NCBI RefSeq assembly: GCF_007997035.1
Contig: NZ_VOSS01000076.1
Location: forward strand, 1 to 64,000
Source of the DNA: Ralstonia sp. TCR112
GTDB taxonomy: Bacteria; Pseudomonadota; Gammaproteobacteria; Burkholderiales; Burkholderiaceae
Direction of reading: 5' to 3'
Length of the DNA stretch: 64,000 bases
Shown here one piece after another: positions 47,164 through 56,830 of the stretch; within the stretch, counting starts at the first letter, position 1; every line of letters begins with the position of its first letter. The position numbers were made by a program, and so were the translations under genes. Below the pieces are notes generated by a model that saw only the letters and a list, made by a program, of their open reading frames with translations, was not told the origin of the DNA and ran no database searches.

Positions 47164-47652
47164 ATGCAACAACCTGCTGATATGGCCTGCAACCTGGCAT
47201 GCGCCGCTCTGCGCGAAATGAGCCGCACCGCCAGCTTCATGCTCGAGGCGCAAATCGACCTGGCCCATTTCCGCCTGAAGCTCGCCGAGGCCGTGCTGGA
47301 AGATGTGCGTGAACTGGAACATGAACTGAGCGGCACGCATGACTGGACATCGCTGACCGCTGCGAACAGCATCTTCATGAAGATGCAATCGAGCCACGGG
47401 GCTAACGCGCTGAAAACGTGGGCCGAGTTCACGAATAAGCTGCAAGCCGCCTCCTTGCGTCGAATGACGGAGTGGACCCAGCAGATGCAGCAACCCGAAG
47501 GGCAAACCTCTTCTTCCCAGCTGTTTGCCGCGTCGTCCGATTCGCTGAAGGCGTTCTTCGACAGCTTCAACCTCATGGCCCTGCCCGACTCCGAAGCGAA
47601 GAAGAACGGACTGGCACGCACCGCAAAGGCAAGGGCTCAACAGGCCGCCTGA
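47164..47652 (+). CDS. phasin family protein
   Basis: 162 residues beginning MQQPADMACNLACAALREMS, with FRLKLAEAVLEDVRELEHEL and SLKAFFDSFNLMAL. It is the same length as, and alignable along its length with, the phasin at 41141. Both probably bind the PHA granule surface. It starts an apparent operon with the hydrolase and phosphoribosyltransferase downstream. Confidence 0.75.
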   Translation: MQQPADMACNLACAALREMSRTASFMLEAQIDLAHFRLKLAEAVLEDVRELEHELSGTHDWTSLTAANSIFMKMQSSHGANALKTWAEFTNKLQAASLRRMTEWTQQMQQPEGQTSSSQLFAASSDSLKAFFDSFNLMALPDSEAKKNGLARTAKARAQQAA

Positions 47653-47738
47653 TCGACGAACCTCGGTAGTGCCCAGCCAGCACCAAACACGTAGCGCACC
47701 TGCCGGCTGGCTGCGCCTCACTTCCGGATATCCGCTCC

Positions 47739-48422
47739 ATGAACGCCGAACCGCTTTCTCTCAGCATGGACATCGTGGCGGATGAGGCAGTCCTGGAAGG
47801 CACCCTTGACTGCCCCGGCAACGCCACCGGCCTGGTCATCTTTGCGCATGGCAGCGGCAGTTCGCGGCTGAGCCCGCGCAACCGGTATGTGGCTGATCAG
47901 CTCCACGCCGCCGGCGTGGGCACGCTGCTGTTCGATCTGTTGAGTGCCGACGAGGCGTCACACGCATCGTGCCGGTTCGACATCGGCCTTCTGGCGCGTC
48001 GTCTGCAGACAGCTACACACGCGGTACGGAGCATCGCGCGCGAACGCAGTCTGCGACTCGGGTATTTCGGCGCCAGCACGGGCGCCGCAGCGGCGATCCT
48101 GGCAGCGTCGGAGCAGGACGACGCGTGCGCGATCGAAGCGGTCGTCAGCCGCGGCGGTCGCCCGGATCTTGCTGGCCAACGTGCGCTGAGCACGCTTGCC
48201 TGCCCGACCCTGCTGATTGTGGGGGCCGCCGATTTGGATGTTCTTGATCTCAACCGTCAGGCGCTGAGCCAGATGCAATGCGAAAAAGCCCTGGAGACAG
48301 TGCCCCACGCAACGCACCTTTTTGAAGAGGCCGGCGCGCTGGAACATGTTGCCGAGCTGGCGCGCGCATGGTTTGCCCGTCACCTGGGTGCAGCGACCCA
48401 ACCCCACCGACATACGAGGTAG
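47739..48422 (+). CDS. alpha/beta hydrolase (dienelactone hydrolase-like)
   Basis: 227 residues. GLVIFAHGSGSSRLSPRNR is the oxyanion loop, LGYFGASTGAAAAIL the nucleophile elbow (Ser), LLIVGAADLDVLDLN the Asp region and VPHATHLFEE the catalytic His. It is cytoplasmic (no signal). Its substrate is unknown; esters or PHA oligomers are possible given the phasin upstream. It is 4 bp from the next gene. Confidence 0.85.
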   Translation: MNAEPLSLSMDIVADEAVLEGTLDCPGNATGLVIFAHGSGSSRLSPRNRYVADQLHAAGVGTLLFDLLSADEASHASCRFDIGLLARRLQTATHAVRSIARERSLRLGYFGASTGAAAAILAASEQDDACAIEAVVSRGGRPDLAGQRALSTLACPTLLIVGAADLDVLDLNRQALSQMQCEKALETVPHATHLFEEAGALEHVAELARAWFARHLGAATQPHRHTR

Positions 48423-48426
48423 CGCC

Positions 48427-49077
48427 ATGCGGTTCAAAGATCGATTGGATGCAGCGCGCATGCTGGCACAGGCGCTGGAGCAGTACAGGGGCGTGCATCC
48501 CTTGGTATTGGCCATCCCCAGGGGCGCGGTTCCCATGGGCGCTCTCATCGCAACCGCACTTGGAGGTCAGCTCGATGTGGTGCTGGTCCGCAAGCTGGGC
48601 GCGCCATTCAACCCGGAACTGGCAGTGGGGTCCGTCGAAGAAGGCGGCTGGACCTACACCGCACCCTATGCAAGACGCATTGGCGCAGACACCACATACC
48701 TCGCACAGGAAAGCGCCGAACAGATGGATGTCATCCGCCGACGCCGTGCGCTCTATACCCCGAACCGCGGTCCGTATGACGTAGAAGGACGCGTCGTGAT
48801 CGTGGTCGACGATGGGCTGGCAACCGGGGCATCAATGAAGGCAGCACTCCACGCCATACGCCAGCGCCATCCGCAACGCCTCATCTGCGCCGTTCCTGTG
48901 GCGGCACCGGACAGCCTGGAAGACATCCGCCCCCTCGCCGATGAAGTGATCTGCCTCTACGCGCCGCAGGGCTTCCGCGCGGTCGGCATGTATTACGCCG
49001 ATTTTCCTCAAGTGGAAGACGCTGAAGTGCGTGCTGCGTTGGGCGCTGCCCCGCAAACCGAGCGCCAGGCGGGCTGA
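48427..49077 (+). CDS. type I phosphoribosyltransferase family protein
   Basis: 216 residues from ATG 48427. The PRPP loop is VVIVVDDGLATGASMKAAL, and the start has VLAIPRGAVPMGALIA and VLVRKLGAPFNPELAVGSV. Members transfer ribose 5-phosphate to a base or act as regulators; this subgroup is uncharacterised. A PRPP synthetase-like gene and a nucleotide phosphorylase in the same window hint at a shared ribose-phosphate pool. Confidence 0.87.
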   Translation: MRFKDRLDAARMLAQALEQYRGVHPLVLAIPRGAVPMGALIATALGGQLDVVLVRKLGAPFNPELAVGSVEEGGWTYTAPYARRIGADTTYLAQESAEQMDVIRRRRALYTPNRGPYDVEGRVVIVVDDGLATGASMKAALHAIRQRHPQRLICAVPVAAPDSLEDIRPLADEVICLYAPQGFRAVGMYYADFPQVEDAEVRAALGAAPQTERQAG

Positions 49078-49087
49078 CACGCCCGGC

Positions 49088-51718
49088 TCAATCAAGACCG
49101 TACCTGCGCACGTACCACGCTTTCATCATGTAGGCGCACACGCCGTAGACCAGCACGATCGCCACCAGACAGGGCCAGTAGGCAAGCGGCAGCGGCACAA
49201 AACCGAACAGTGCGCCGACTGGCGTCAACGGCATGGCAACGCCCACGCACGCAATGGCTAGGCTCGTCAGCACCAGCGCGGTACTTGCCCGGCTTTGCAC
49301 GAAGGGCACCTTGCCCGTGCGAATGATATGGATGATGAGTGTCTGCGTAAGCAGCGACTCAACAAACCACCCCGACTGGAAAAGCGCCGGACTCCCCCAC
49401 GCGTGAAACACCCCCAGCAGCAGCGCATACGTTGCAAAGTCAAACAGCGAACTGACAGGGCCCATGCACAGCATGAACTTCAGGATGCTGCCGATCTCCC
49501 ACCGCCGCGGCTTGACGAGGTAGTCGTCGTCCACGTTGTCAGTCGGGATGGCGGTTTGCGAGAAGTCGTATAGCAGGTTGTTGAGCAACACCTGCACGGG
49601 TGCCATCGGCAGAAAAGGCAGAAACAGGCTGGCGCCCAGTACGCTGAACATGTTTCCAAAGTTCGAGCTGGCGCCCATCTTGATGTACTTGACGATGTTG
49701 CCGAATACCTTGCGCCCTTCCGTCACGCCCTCCCCCAGCACCGCCAGGCTTTTCTCCAACAGGATGATGTCGGCGGACTCCTTGGCAATGTCGACCGCGC
49801 TGTCCACGGAGATGCCGACATCGGCGGCCTTGAGCGCCGGCCCGTCATTGATGCCGTCACCCATGAAGCCCACGACGTGGCCCCTGCGGTGCAGCGCCTC
49901 GACAATGGCCGCCTTCTGCGCGGGCGACACCTTGGCAAACACGGATGCGCGCTCTGCCACGTCGGCCATCTGCTCCGGCGACATGCCGGCCAGCTCGGTC
50001 CCGAGCACGACAGGCTCCACGGCCAGCCCGACCTCGCGACAGACCTTGCGCGCAACAATGGCGTTGTCCCCCGTCAGGATCTTGACCGCCACACCGCTGG
50101 CCTTCAACGCGGCAATGGCGGGCGCGGCCGTATCGCGCGGCGGGTCGAGAAAGGCGATATACCCCAGCAACGTCAACCCGGACTCGTCCGCCACGGCGTA
50201 CTGGCTTTGCTCGGGCGGCATCTCCTTGTAGGCAACGGCCACGACACGGAAACCATCGGCGTTCAGGTTCTCGGCCAATTGCCGCGTAGCTTCGAGATGG
50301 CTCGCCTCCAACGGCCCAGCCTCGTCTCCGCTCACGTAACGCGCACTGGCGGCCAGCACTTCTTCCACCGCGCCTTTGCAGATCAATACGTGCGTGCCGT
50401 CTTCCTGCGCCAGCACCACCGACATGCGCCTGCGCTCGAAGTCAAACGGCAGCTCATCGATCTTCTGGAAACGCGCGTGCACGTCCAGGCGCTGCTCCAG
50501 CTCCACATGCTTGAGCACGGCCACGTCCAGCAGGTTCTTCAGGCCCGACTGATAAAAGCTGTTCAGGAACGCATACTCCAGCACCTGGTCGGATTCTTCG
50601 CCGCGCAAGTCCAGGTGATGTTTGAGGATGATGCGGTCTTGCGTGAGCGTGCCGGTCTTGTCGGTGCAGAGCACGTCCATCGCCCCGAAATTCTGGATGG
50701 CATTGAGCCGCTTGACGATGACCTTCTTGCGCGACATGGCAATGGCGCCCTTGGCCAGATTGACCGTCACGATCATCGGCAGCATCTCGGGCGTCAGGCC
50801 CACGGCTACGGCCACCGCAAACAAGAGTGCCTCGAACCAGTTGCCCTTCGTCAGCCCGTTGATGAGAAACACCGTGGGCGCCATCACCAGGATCAACGTC
50901 AGCATCAGCCACGTGAACCGCGTAATGCCGCGATCGAAGCTGGTCTGAACACGTTGCCCGGCAATCAGGTTGGCCACATGGCCAAAGGCGGTCCGCTGGC
51001 CCGTGGTCAGGATCACGCCTTTGGCGTAGCCGCTCACCACGGCGCTGCCCATGAAGCACAGGTTGGCGCGATCGAAATCTGCCGCAGGGTGGCTGTCGGA
51101 AGGCTCCGCGTGTTTTTCCTGCGGCATGGCTTCGCCAGTCAGGGCCGACTGGTTGACGAACACATCCTTCGCGCTGAGCAGTCGCAAGTCGGCCGGGACC
51201 ATGTCACCGGCGGAAAGCTGGACGATATCGCCGGGCACCAATTGCTCGATGGGGATTTCTTGGGTTGCTTCGACGCCGTCGGAACCGATGCGCCTGACCG
51301 TCGCTGTTGTGTGCACCATGCGGCGCAGTGCTTCCGCTGCGCGGTTCGAGCGATGTTCCTGCAGAAAGCCGAGCACCACGCTCAGCACCACCATGACGGC
51401 AATCAGCACCGCCGCCCGGACATCGCCCAGCACCGCGGAGACGCCCGCCAGCGAGATCAGCAGCAAGTTCAGCGGATTGACGGAGCGGCGAGCCAACTCG
51501 ACCAGCACAGCCTCGTGATGGCCGTTGGCCACGCGGTTGGGCCCGTATTCACGCAGGCGCTGTGCGGCGGCGTCCTGTGTCAGGCCGTGCGCCTGGGTAT
51601 GGAGCCGATCCAGCACGTCTTGCGGGGCAAGCGCTGACCACGTAGAGAGATCGTCGGCGGCGGGTGAATGCACGGGCAGCACATCGGGCAGCACTTGCCA
51701 GCCTGGTTGACCGCGCAT
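49088..51718 (-). CDS. mgtA: magnesium-translocating P3B-type ATPase
   Basis: 876 residues. Cation-ATPase N-domain (LHTQAHGLTQDAAAQRLREYGPN), TGEAMPQEK, phosphorylation site [11 protein letters not shown], and FMGDGINDGPALKAADVGIS. The C-terminal membrane region with MSRKKVIVKRL upstream and GASSNFGNMFSVLGASLFLP matches MgtA/MgtB. It imports Mg2+ at ATP cost. Ribosome site AAGGAG before ATG 51718. No mgtL-like leader was identified in the 248 bp upstream. Confidence 0.92.
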   Translation of the reverse strand: MRGQPGWQVLPDVLPVHSPAADDLSTWSALAPQDVLDRLHTQAHGLTQDAAAQRLREYGPNRVANGHHEAVLVELARRSVNPLNLLLISLAGVSAVLGDVRAAVLIAVMVVLSVVLGFLQEHRSNRAAEALRRMVHTTATVRRIGSDGVEATQEIPIEQLVPGDIVQLSAGDMVPADLRLLSAKDVFVNQSALTGEAMPQEKHAEPSDSHPAADFDRANLCFMGSAVVSGYAKGVILTTGQRTAFGHVANLIAGQRVQTSFDRGITRFTWLMLTLILVMAPTVFLINGLTKGNWFEALLFAVAVAVGLTPEMLPMIVTVNLAKGAIAMSRKKVIVKRLNAIQNFGAMDVLCTDKTGTLTQDRIILKHHLDLRGEESDQVLEYAFLNSFYQSGLKNLLDVAVLKHVELEQRLDVHARFQKIDELPFDFERRRMSVVLAQEDGTHVLICKGAVEEVLAASARYVSGDEAGPLEASHLEATRQLAENLNADGFRVVAVAYKEMPPEQSQYAVADESGLTLLGYIAFLDPPRDTAAPAIAALKASGVAVKILTGDNAIVARKVCREVGLAVEPVVLGTELAGMSPEQMADVAERASVFAKVSPAQKAAIVEALHRRGHVVGFMGDGINDGPALKAADVGISVDSAVDIAKESADIILLEKSLAVLGEGVTEGRKVFGNIVKYIKMGASSNFGNMFSVLGASLFLPFLPMAPVQVLLNNLLYDFSQTAIPTDNVDDDYLVKPRRWEIGSILKFMLCMGPVSSLFDFATYALLLGVFHAWGSPALFQSGWFVESLLTQTLIIHIIRTGKVPFVQSRASTALVLTSLAIACVGVAMPLTPVGALFGFVPLPLAYWPCLVAIVLVYGVCAYMMKAWYVRRYGLD

Positions 51719-51966
51719 CGCTAATCTCCTTGCGCCCAGGTGTATGCGCGGCGAGCTGCGACCCTCGCATCATCGGCCGGCCCCACGACCACCCGCTTGC
51801 GTTTCAGAATGGCTTGCACATGGCTCCCGTTTGGCCATGCACGGCAGACAGGGGCGCGCCCCCGGGGTGAAATCAACCAGCCGATGCATGTGCATCAACG
51901 ATAGCGATTCGGGGCTGGCGGCCCTTGATGTGTCGCAAGGCCGCGCCGAGTCCCGCAGGAAATGCG
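51719..51966 (-). other. mgtA upstream region with two TTGAT half-sites
   Basis: On the minus strand two perfect TTGAT half-sites occur 22 bp apart (TTGATGCACATGCA at 51885-51898 and TTGATTTCACCCCG at 51863-51876), each with a poor second half. No -10 sits at the class II distance. The link to FNR control is weak. Confidence 0.3.
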
Positions 51967-52614
51967 CTACAGCGTGTCGTCGTCCGAGAACAAGCGATGA
52001 CGTATTGCGTAACGCACAAGGGCGGCTTCGCTGGAGAGCTGCAGTTTGTCCATCAACCGCATCTTGTAGGTGCTGACCGTCTTGGCGCTCACACACAGGC
52101 TGGTGGCGATCTCGGTCAGAGGCTCGCCCCGCACCAGGCGGCGATAGACCTCCATCTCGCGGTCGGACAGGCGCGTGTGGGCCGCCTCTTCACTGGGCTC
52201 GCCCAGGCTGTGCGCGAGCTTCTCCGCCATGGGCGGACTGACATAGGTGCCGCCGTTCGCCACCTTCTGCAGCGCGGTGACGAGTTCGGTCGCCGCGCTT
52301 TCCTTCGTCAGGTAGCCGGCGGCCCCGGCACGAAAAGCCCGCGCCACGTACTGTTCTTCCGCGTGCATGGTCAACACCAGCACACGCACCCTGGGGTGAT
52401 CGTCATGCAACTGACGAAGCAGCTCGAGCCCGCTGCGCCCCGGCATGGAAAGATCGAGCACGAGCACCTGCGGTTGATGGTCGCGCACCAGTTGCACGAC
52501 CTGCGTGCCGTCGGAGGCTTCGCATGCGACTTCAAAATCTCCAGCGCGCTCCAAGATATGACGCACGCCATCGCGCATCACGGCATGATCGTCGGCGATC
52601 ATCACGCGAATCAT
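51967..52614 (-). CDS. NarL/FixJ-family response regulator
   Basis: 215 residues. Receiver domain with the acidic pair (MIADDHAVMRDG), the phospho-acceptor Asp in VLVLDLSMPGRSG and a Lys in YLTKESAATE. The C-terminal LuxR-type helix-turn-helix is LSDREMEVYRRLVRGEPLTE and LCVSAKTVSTYKMRLMDKL. Its ATG overlaps the stop of the sensor kinase (ATGA), so they form a two-component pair. Targets unknown. Confidence 0.92.
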   Translation of the reverse strand: MIRVMIADDHAVMRDGVRHILERAGDFEVACEASDGTQVVQLVRDHQPQVLVLDLSMPGRSGLELLRQLHDDHPRVRVLVLTMHAEEQYVARAFRAGAAGYLTKESAATELVTALQKVANGGTYVSPPMAEKLAHSLGEPSEEAAHTRLSDREMEVYRRLVRGEPLTEIATSLCVSAKTVSTYKMRLMDKLQLSSEAALVRYAIRHRLFSDDDTL

Positions 52615-53956
52615 GTCCGCGCCTCCTCAGTGGTTTCGTGCACGGCCGGAAAACTTACGTTCAAGCGGAAGCCGCCGCCTGGCGAGTGTGTGATCGTCGC
52701 TTGCCCGCCAAGTAGCCGGGCGCGCTCGCGAATGCCAAGCAACCCCAGCGGCTTGCGCTCCCCCGCCGCGGGAGGTGCGCCGCTCCAGCCATGTCCATTG
52801 TCTTGAATGGACAGTTCCCACACGCCATCCTGCTGCGAGAACTCGATCTCGACGCGCGTTGCGTCGGCATGGCGCACGACATTGTTGAGTGCCTCCTGCA
52901 CGATCCGGAAGACCGAGATGGCGGCGCGCTCGTTCATCGCCAGCTCTTGGGCACGCACGGTGACGACCAGCCCAAAGCGCTGCGAAAATTCTTGGCCAAC
53001 CATTCGATGGACGGCACAAGCCCCAGCTCGTCGAGCAACGGCGGTCGAAGATCGGCCGAGATCTGCCGCACGGCGGCGATCGTCTCGTCGATCACGTGTT
53101 GCATTGCCTGGGTCTGGTCGATCAGCGTCTTGTCGCTCCGTGCCGCCTGCAGATCGGCCGCCAGCAGAGAAATGTCCATCTTGAGCGCGCTCAGACGTTG
53201 GCCAAGATCGTCGTGCAGTTCTCGGGCGATGCGGTGCCGCTCCTCCTCGCGCGTGGACAGGATGCTGTCCGACAGATGCTGGAGTTCTTCCTGCGAGCGC
53301 CGCAGCGCCGCTTCCGCGCGGACGCGCTCCGTGGTGTCGCGCAGCATCACCGTGAAGAGCTTGCCGCCGTTGACTTCGATCTGTGAAATCGATGCTTCGA
53401 TCGGAAACTCGCGCCCATCGGTATGCAGAGCAAACAGAGGGCGCTGCTTGCCCATCTGCCGCTCCGATACGCCCGTCACGCCGAAGCGCCGCACATGCGC
53501 TTCGTGTGCGCCGCGAAACCGCTCGGGAATAAAGTCCGACAGCGGACGGCCGATGGCGTGGCGCGCGGGGCATCCGAACAGTGTCTCCGCCATGGGATTG
53601 AAGAGCACGATGCGCTGAGCGTCATCGACCGAAATGATGGCTTCCATGGACGAGCGGATGATGCCGGCCAGCCGGGCTTCGCTCTTTTCCAGGTATGTCA
53701 GATCCCGCGCGACGGCCGCGCGCAGCTTCCGGAGCCGCAGCCAATAGAACACCAGTGCGACAACCGCAGCGATACTTGCCGAGGCCAGCAAAATGAACGG
53801 AGCATCGCCGGCCCGGAGTGCGAACGCCAACCGAGCCACCGTTGCAGCCAGCAGCAAAACGGCCAGCACCCCCACCACAAGTTCGGCTGAGGTGGATTGC
53901 AACTGCAATAGTCGCCTGTGCGTTGCCTTCGAAGATGGAGTGTCTTGGTCCGCCAC
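52611..53956 (-). CDS. membrane PAS histidine kinase, HisKA_3/NarX-like (frameshifted in this sequence)
   Basis: About 448 residues when joined. There are two membrane segments (LVVGVLAVLLLAATVARLAF and ILLASASIAAVVALVFYWL), then a PAS domain (IISVDDAQRIVLFNPMAETL) and HisKA_3 with ERHRIARELHDDLGQRLSAL. The frame breaks after SIEWLAKNF at about 52988. The other frame continues SQRFGLVVTV, VFRIVQEALNNVVRHADAT (N-box) and LGLLGIRERARLLGG. One extra T in the TTTT run (plus-strand AAAA 52985-52988) repairs it. Partner of the overlapping response regulator. Confidence 0.85.
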
Positions 53957-54253
53957 CGGGCACCAAAAAAGGGCTGGAATGCAGACAACATAGCTTATTC
54001 CGGGGGCGGCAGATACCGGCTGTGTGATGGAGGCGCCCCCCGGGAAACCCTGTCACGGCCTGTCAGGAAACCCTGACAAGAGCGCAGCGCACGCCGACGC
54101 GCATCTCAGCGCTGCCTGATTTCGCGCAAACGCGGCGCCTCCCATACTTCTACTCACGGACATCAGGCCTTGATGGAGGGCTGTGACCGGATACCCACCA
54201 CCTCTCGGAGGATGTGTGGTTCAAACACAACAACCGCCTTCCGGAGCCGCCCC
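53957..54253. other. divergent gap between sensor kinase and FNR gene
   Basis: 297 bp with no convincing gene. It contains an inverted pair ATCAGGCCTTGAT near 54162-54174, but its half-sites face the wrong way for FNR. Starts for the regulator at 54170/54173 lie here but lack a ribosome site, unlike ATG 54254. Confidence 0.4.
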
Positions 54254-55054
54254 ATGATTCCGCGCACGATAGAGTCGCCCACGCCCGTCGAAACCCGCCA
54301 CCCCGCTGCCCTTCCCCAGCTCCGGCTCGTCCGTGACGCAACACAGGCCCGCCAGACAACGCCGCTGATCCCGAGCAGCCAGTGCGCCAATTGCATGATG
54401 CACTGGGCCTGCATCGCCAGCGCTGTACCGACCGCACAACGCGAACAGCTGGATCAGATGGTGCACACCTGGCGCAAGATCCCCAAGGGCGAAGCACTGT
54501 TCCGCGCGGGTGACAGCTTCCACGCGCTCTATTCCATCCGCTCGGGTTCGTTCAAGACCGTGCTTTCGCACCCCAACGGCGCAAACCACGTCAGCGGCTT
54601 CCAGCTGCCCGGCGAAACGCTCGGCCTCGACGGCATCGCCACTGATCGCCACAGCTGCGATGCGATTGCACTGGAAGACAGCACGGTTTGCTCCATGCCG
54701 TTCCATTGCATTGAGGACCTGTGCCAGGACATCCGCCCGCTGCAGCATCGCCTTCACCAATTGATGGCCGAAGAGATCGTGCGCGGGTCGGGGCTCATGC
54801 TGCTGCTCGCCGGGCTGAGTGCCGAAGCGCGCGTGGCGACCTTCCTGCTGAACCTCTCCTCGCGCATGCAAGACCGCGGCTACTCGGCCTCCAGCTTCAC
54901 GCTGCGCATGACCCGCGAAGAAATCGGCAGCTACCTTGGCATGCAGCTCGAGACCGTCAGCCGTGCACTGTCGAGGTTCCAGCGCGAAGGCTGGATCGTT
55001 GTGAGCGGCAAGAACATCGAACTGACCGACAGGGCCGCACTGACCGAGCTTTGA
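54254..55054 (+). CDS. fnr: FNR-type oxygen-sensing transcription regulator (Crp/Fnr family)
   Basis: About 266 residues from ATG 54254 (GGAG 7 bases upstream). Cysteines C44, C47 and C53 (SSQCANCMMHWAC) plus C146 (STVCSMPF) match the four [4Fe-4S] ligands of E. coli FNR. The cNMP-type beta-roll follows (FRAGDSFHALYSIRSGSF). The helix-turn-helix REEIGSYLGMQLETVSRALS carries the E..SR residues that read TTGAT-N4-ATCAA. When oxygen is absent it should dimerise and activate the sites listed in this window. A terminator follows its stop. Confidence 0.93.
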   Translation: MIPRTIESPTPVETRHPAALPQLRLVRDATQARQTTPLIPSSQCANCMMHWACIASAVPTAQREQLDQMVHTWRKIPKGEALFRAGDSFHALYSIRSGSFKTVLSHPNGANHVSGFQLPGETLGLDGIATDRHSCDAIALEDSTVCSMPFHCIEDLCQDIRPLQHRLHQLMAEEIVRGSGLMLLLAGLSAEARVATFLLNLSSRMQDRGYSASSFTLRMTREEIGSYLGMQLETVSRALSRFQREGWIVVSGKNIELTDRAALTEL

Positions 55055-55078
55055 TCGCTCGGCTCGCCCCCATAAAAG

Positions 55079-55114
55079 AACGCCGCCCCCCTTTTTTCAG
55101 GTTGGGCGGCGTTT
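55079..55114. terminator. bidirectional intrinsic terminator
   Basis: Stem AACGCCGCCC (55079-55088) pairs with GGGCGGCGTT (55104-55113), with an AT-rich run on each side. It lies between the convergent FNR and BON genes and can stop both. Confidence 0.75.
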
Positions 55115-55166
55115 CTGCTTCCCCCGCGTTTCCCCGCTTGGCTTCCCCGCCTTGTTTCTGCCCTCA

Positions 55167-55814
55167 CTACGGCGCGATCTGGAGATGATCGATGACTTCC
55201 GTCACGCCAGGTGCGGACCATGCCGCGCCCTTGGCCGCCCGCCGCTCGGATGCGGAACCGATGTGGCCGCTGAGCGTGACCGTCCCGCCCTGAACAGAGA
55301 CCTGGATATGGTCAGCTTCCCGCGCGGCATGCCGCTTGAGCGCCGCACCGATCTGCTCGGCAACATTGGCCGGCGCCACGCGCGCTTTGATCCGCAAGCG
55401 GTTGATCAAGCCCGCCACACCGCGCAATGACCCCACCGCATGCGCTGCCTGTTCGCTCTGGTAGGGCCAGTCGACCTCCCCGGAGAGCGTCACCCAGCCG
55501 TTTTCGACCAGCACCTCGATGCGATTGGACGGCAAGGTCACCTGCCATTCAAGCGCGGCACGGGCTGCCTGCGCGACGTCCGCGTCCGTGTGCGCGCCCG
55601 GCAGGCGGACTTCAATTTTTTGCACAACACCGCGCACGCCGCCAACACGCTCGGCGGCATGCTCGGCAGCGAGTTTCTCCATGTAGCTGCGGACGTGGCC
55701 GGTCAGTGTCACCACGCCGTTTTCCACTTCCACGCCAATCGCTGCGGCATCCACCGCGGGCTCCCAAAGCAGTTCGTCGTTGACGTCCTGCTTGATACCC
55801 AGATCGCTTTTCAT
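55167..55814 (-). CDS. triple BON-domain protein
   Basis: 215 residues with three BON domains, each ending in a hydrophobic V-x-L-(T/S)-G-x-V/I motif: VEVENGVVTLTGHVRS, VLVENGWVTLSGEVDW and VSVQGGTVTLSGHIGS. There is no signal peptide, so it is cytoplasmic, unlike OsmY. BON domains bind phospholipid or other surfaces; the role here is unknown. Last gene of the Usp-BON-flavodoxin-TraR operon. Paralogue of the gene at 56831. Confidence 0.85.
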   Translation of the reverse strand: MKSDLGIKQDVNDELLWEPAVDAAAIGVEVENGVVTLTGHVRSYMEKLAAEHAAERVGGVRGVVQKIEVRLPGAHTDADVAQAARAALEWQVTLPSNRIEVLVENGWVTLSGEVDWPYQSEQAAHAVGSLRGVAGLINRLRIKARVAPANVAEQIGAALKRHAAREADHIQVSVQGGTVTLSGHIGSASERRAAKGAAWSAPGVTEVIDHLQIAP

Positions 55815-55844
55815 ACCTCGCTCCTGCTAGATAGCGTCGCCTTG

Positions 55845-56207
55845 CTACGCCCACCGGCGCTCGCGCGCGGTTTGGCATGGCAGACAGCGCATGGCAGTCG
55901 GCTGGGCTTGCAGGCGTAAAAACGGAATCGCCTCGCCACAATCGACGCAGATGCCGTAGCTGTGCTGCTGCATGCGCTCGCGTGCAGCGTCCAGTTGCTC
56001 CAGCTCGCTGCGATATCGGGCGAGCATGACGTCGTTCGTTTGCTCTCCTGCCTCTTCATCGGCAAGATCCGCGTTTTCGAACGGCGCCTCACGCGGCAAC
56101 GGCACCGCGGATGCCCCCAGTGCGGACAACTGACGCTGCACGCGTGCGTCCTGTTCGTCGAGCAAGCTCCTCAGCCGTTCCCATTGCGCCTCGGTAAAGC
56201 GGCTCAT
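55845..56207 (-). CDS. TraR/DksA-family zinc-finger protein
   Basis: 120 residues from ATG 56207 (AAGGAG upstream). A coiled-coil N-terminus (FTEAQWERLRSLLDEQDARV) leads to the four-cysteine finger GICVDCGEAIPF...MRCLPCQTARE. DksA-like proteins bind the secondary channel of RNA polymerase and tune transcription during starvation. The N-terminal region is shorter than in E. coli DksA, closer to YbiI/TraR-type members. Cotranscribed with BON and flavodoxin genes. Confidence 0.87.
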   Translation of the reverse strand: MSRFTEAQWERLRSLLDEQDARVQRQLSALGASAVPLPREAPFENADLADEEAGEQTNDVMLARYRSELEQLDAARERMQQHSYGICVDCGEAIPFLRLQAQPTAMRCLPCQTARERRWA

Positions 56208-56254
56208 GCCAAGTCTCCTTCGATTGATCCAATGTCCGAGCGGTGTGTTGAAGG

Positions 56255-56785
56255 TCAGGCTTCCGTTGGCGAGAGCCAAGCGGGGCGTTGCCTCGACTGC
56301 TCCCACCGGCCGGCGGTCTTCACCTGATCGATGAAGCCCGCCATCTCCTCCTGCGACAACCCGCTGAGCACGTCGCGCTGGAACAGCGCCAGCACGGGCG
56401 CAGGAATGGTCGCGGTGATCCGCATGATCTCTTCGACTGCACGGAAGGCCCCGCGCGCTGCCATGACGCAGATCACGGACAGGTGCGTGGACCCTGGCAA
56501 CTGGTCGGCCAGGAAGTCCCGCATGGGCGAAGCTAGGTGGCCCATCCAGATGGGGGCAATCACGACGACATGCTCGACTTCATCGAGCGGCGGGCCTTCA
56601 TAGCGGTACTTCGCGCGGGCATGGAACACGGTTTCGATGACGCAGCGCGCATCCCCGAGGAAACCGGCGCGGGGATGCTCGTCCGTCACCTCGGCAAGCT
56701 GCCATCCGCTCTGCGCAGCCATCTGCTCGGCCACCTGACGTGCCGTACCGGTACGCGAGTAGTACACGATCAGCTTCTTTTCCAT
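56255..56785 (-). CDS. flavodoxin family protein
   Basis: 176 residues from ATG 56785 (GGAG upstream). The FMN phosphate loop is VYYSRTGTARQVAEQM and a second flavin loop lies in IAPIWMGHLASPMRDFL. It would carry electrons at low potential or act as a NAD(P)H-linked reductase; the partner is not apparent. It is embedded in the stress operon between BON2 and the TraR-like gene. Confidence 0.85.
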   Translation of the reverse strand: MEKKLIVYYSRTGTARQVAEQMAAQSGWQLAEVTDEHPRAGFLGDARCVIETVFHARAKYRYEGPPLDEVEHVVVIAPIWMGHLASPMRDFLADQLPGSTHLSVICVMAARGAFRAVEEIMRITATIPAPVLALFQRDVLSGLSQEEMAGFIDQVKTAGRWEQSRQRPAWLSPTEA

Positions 56786-56830
56786 CTCGGACTCCAAAGA
56801 TTTCGAAAGCAGTGGAACAGCGGATTGCTT

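Noticed and set aside
54162-54174. ATCAGGCCTTGAT as FNR autoregulation of the regulator gene
   Set aside because: The half-sites are inverted relative to the FNR consensus and the spacing is wrong.
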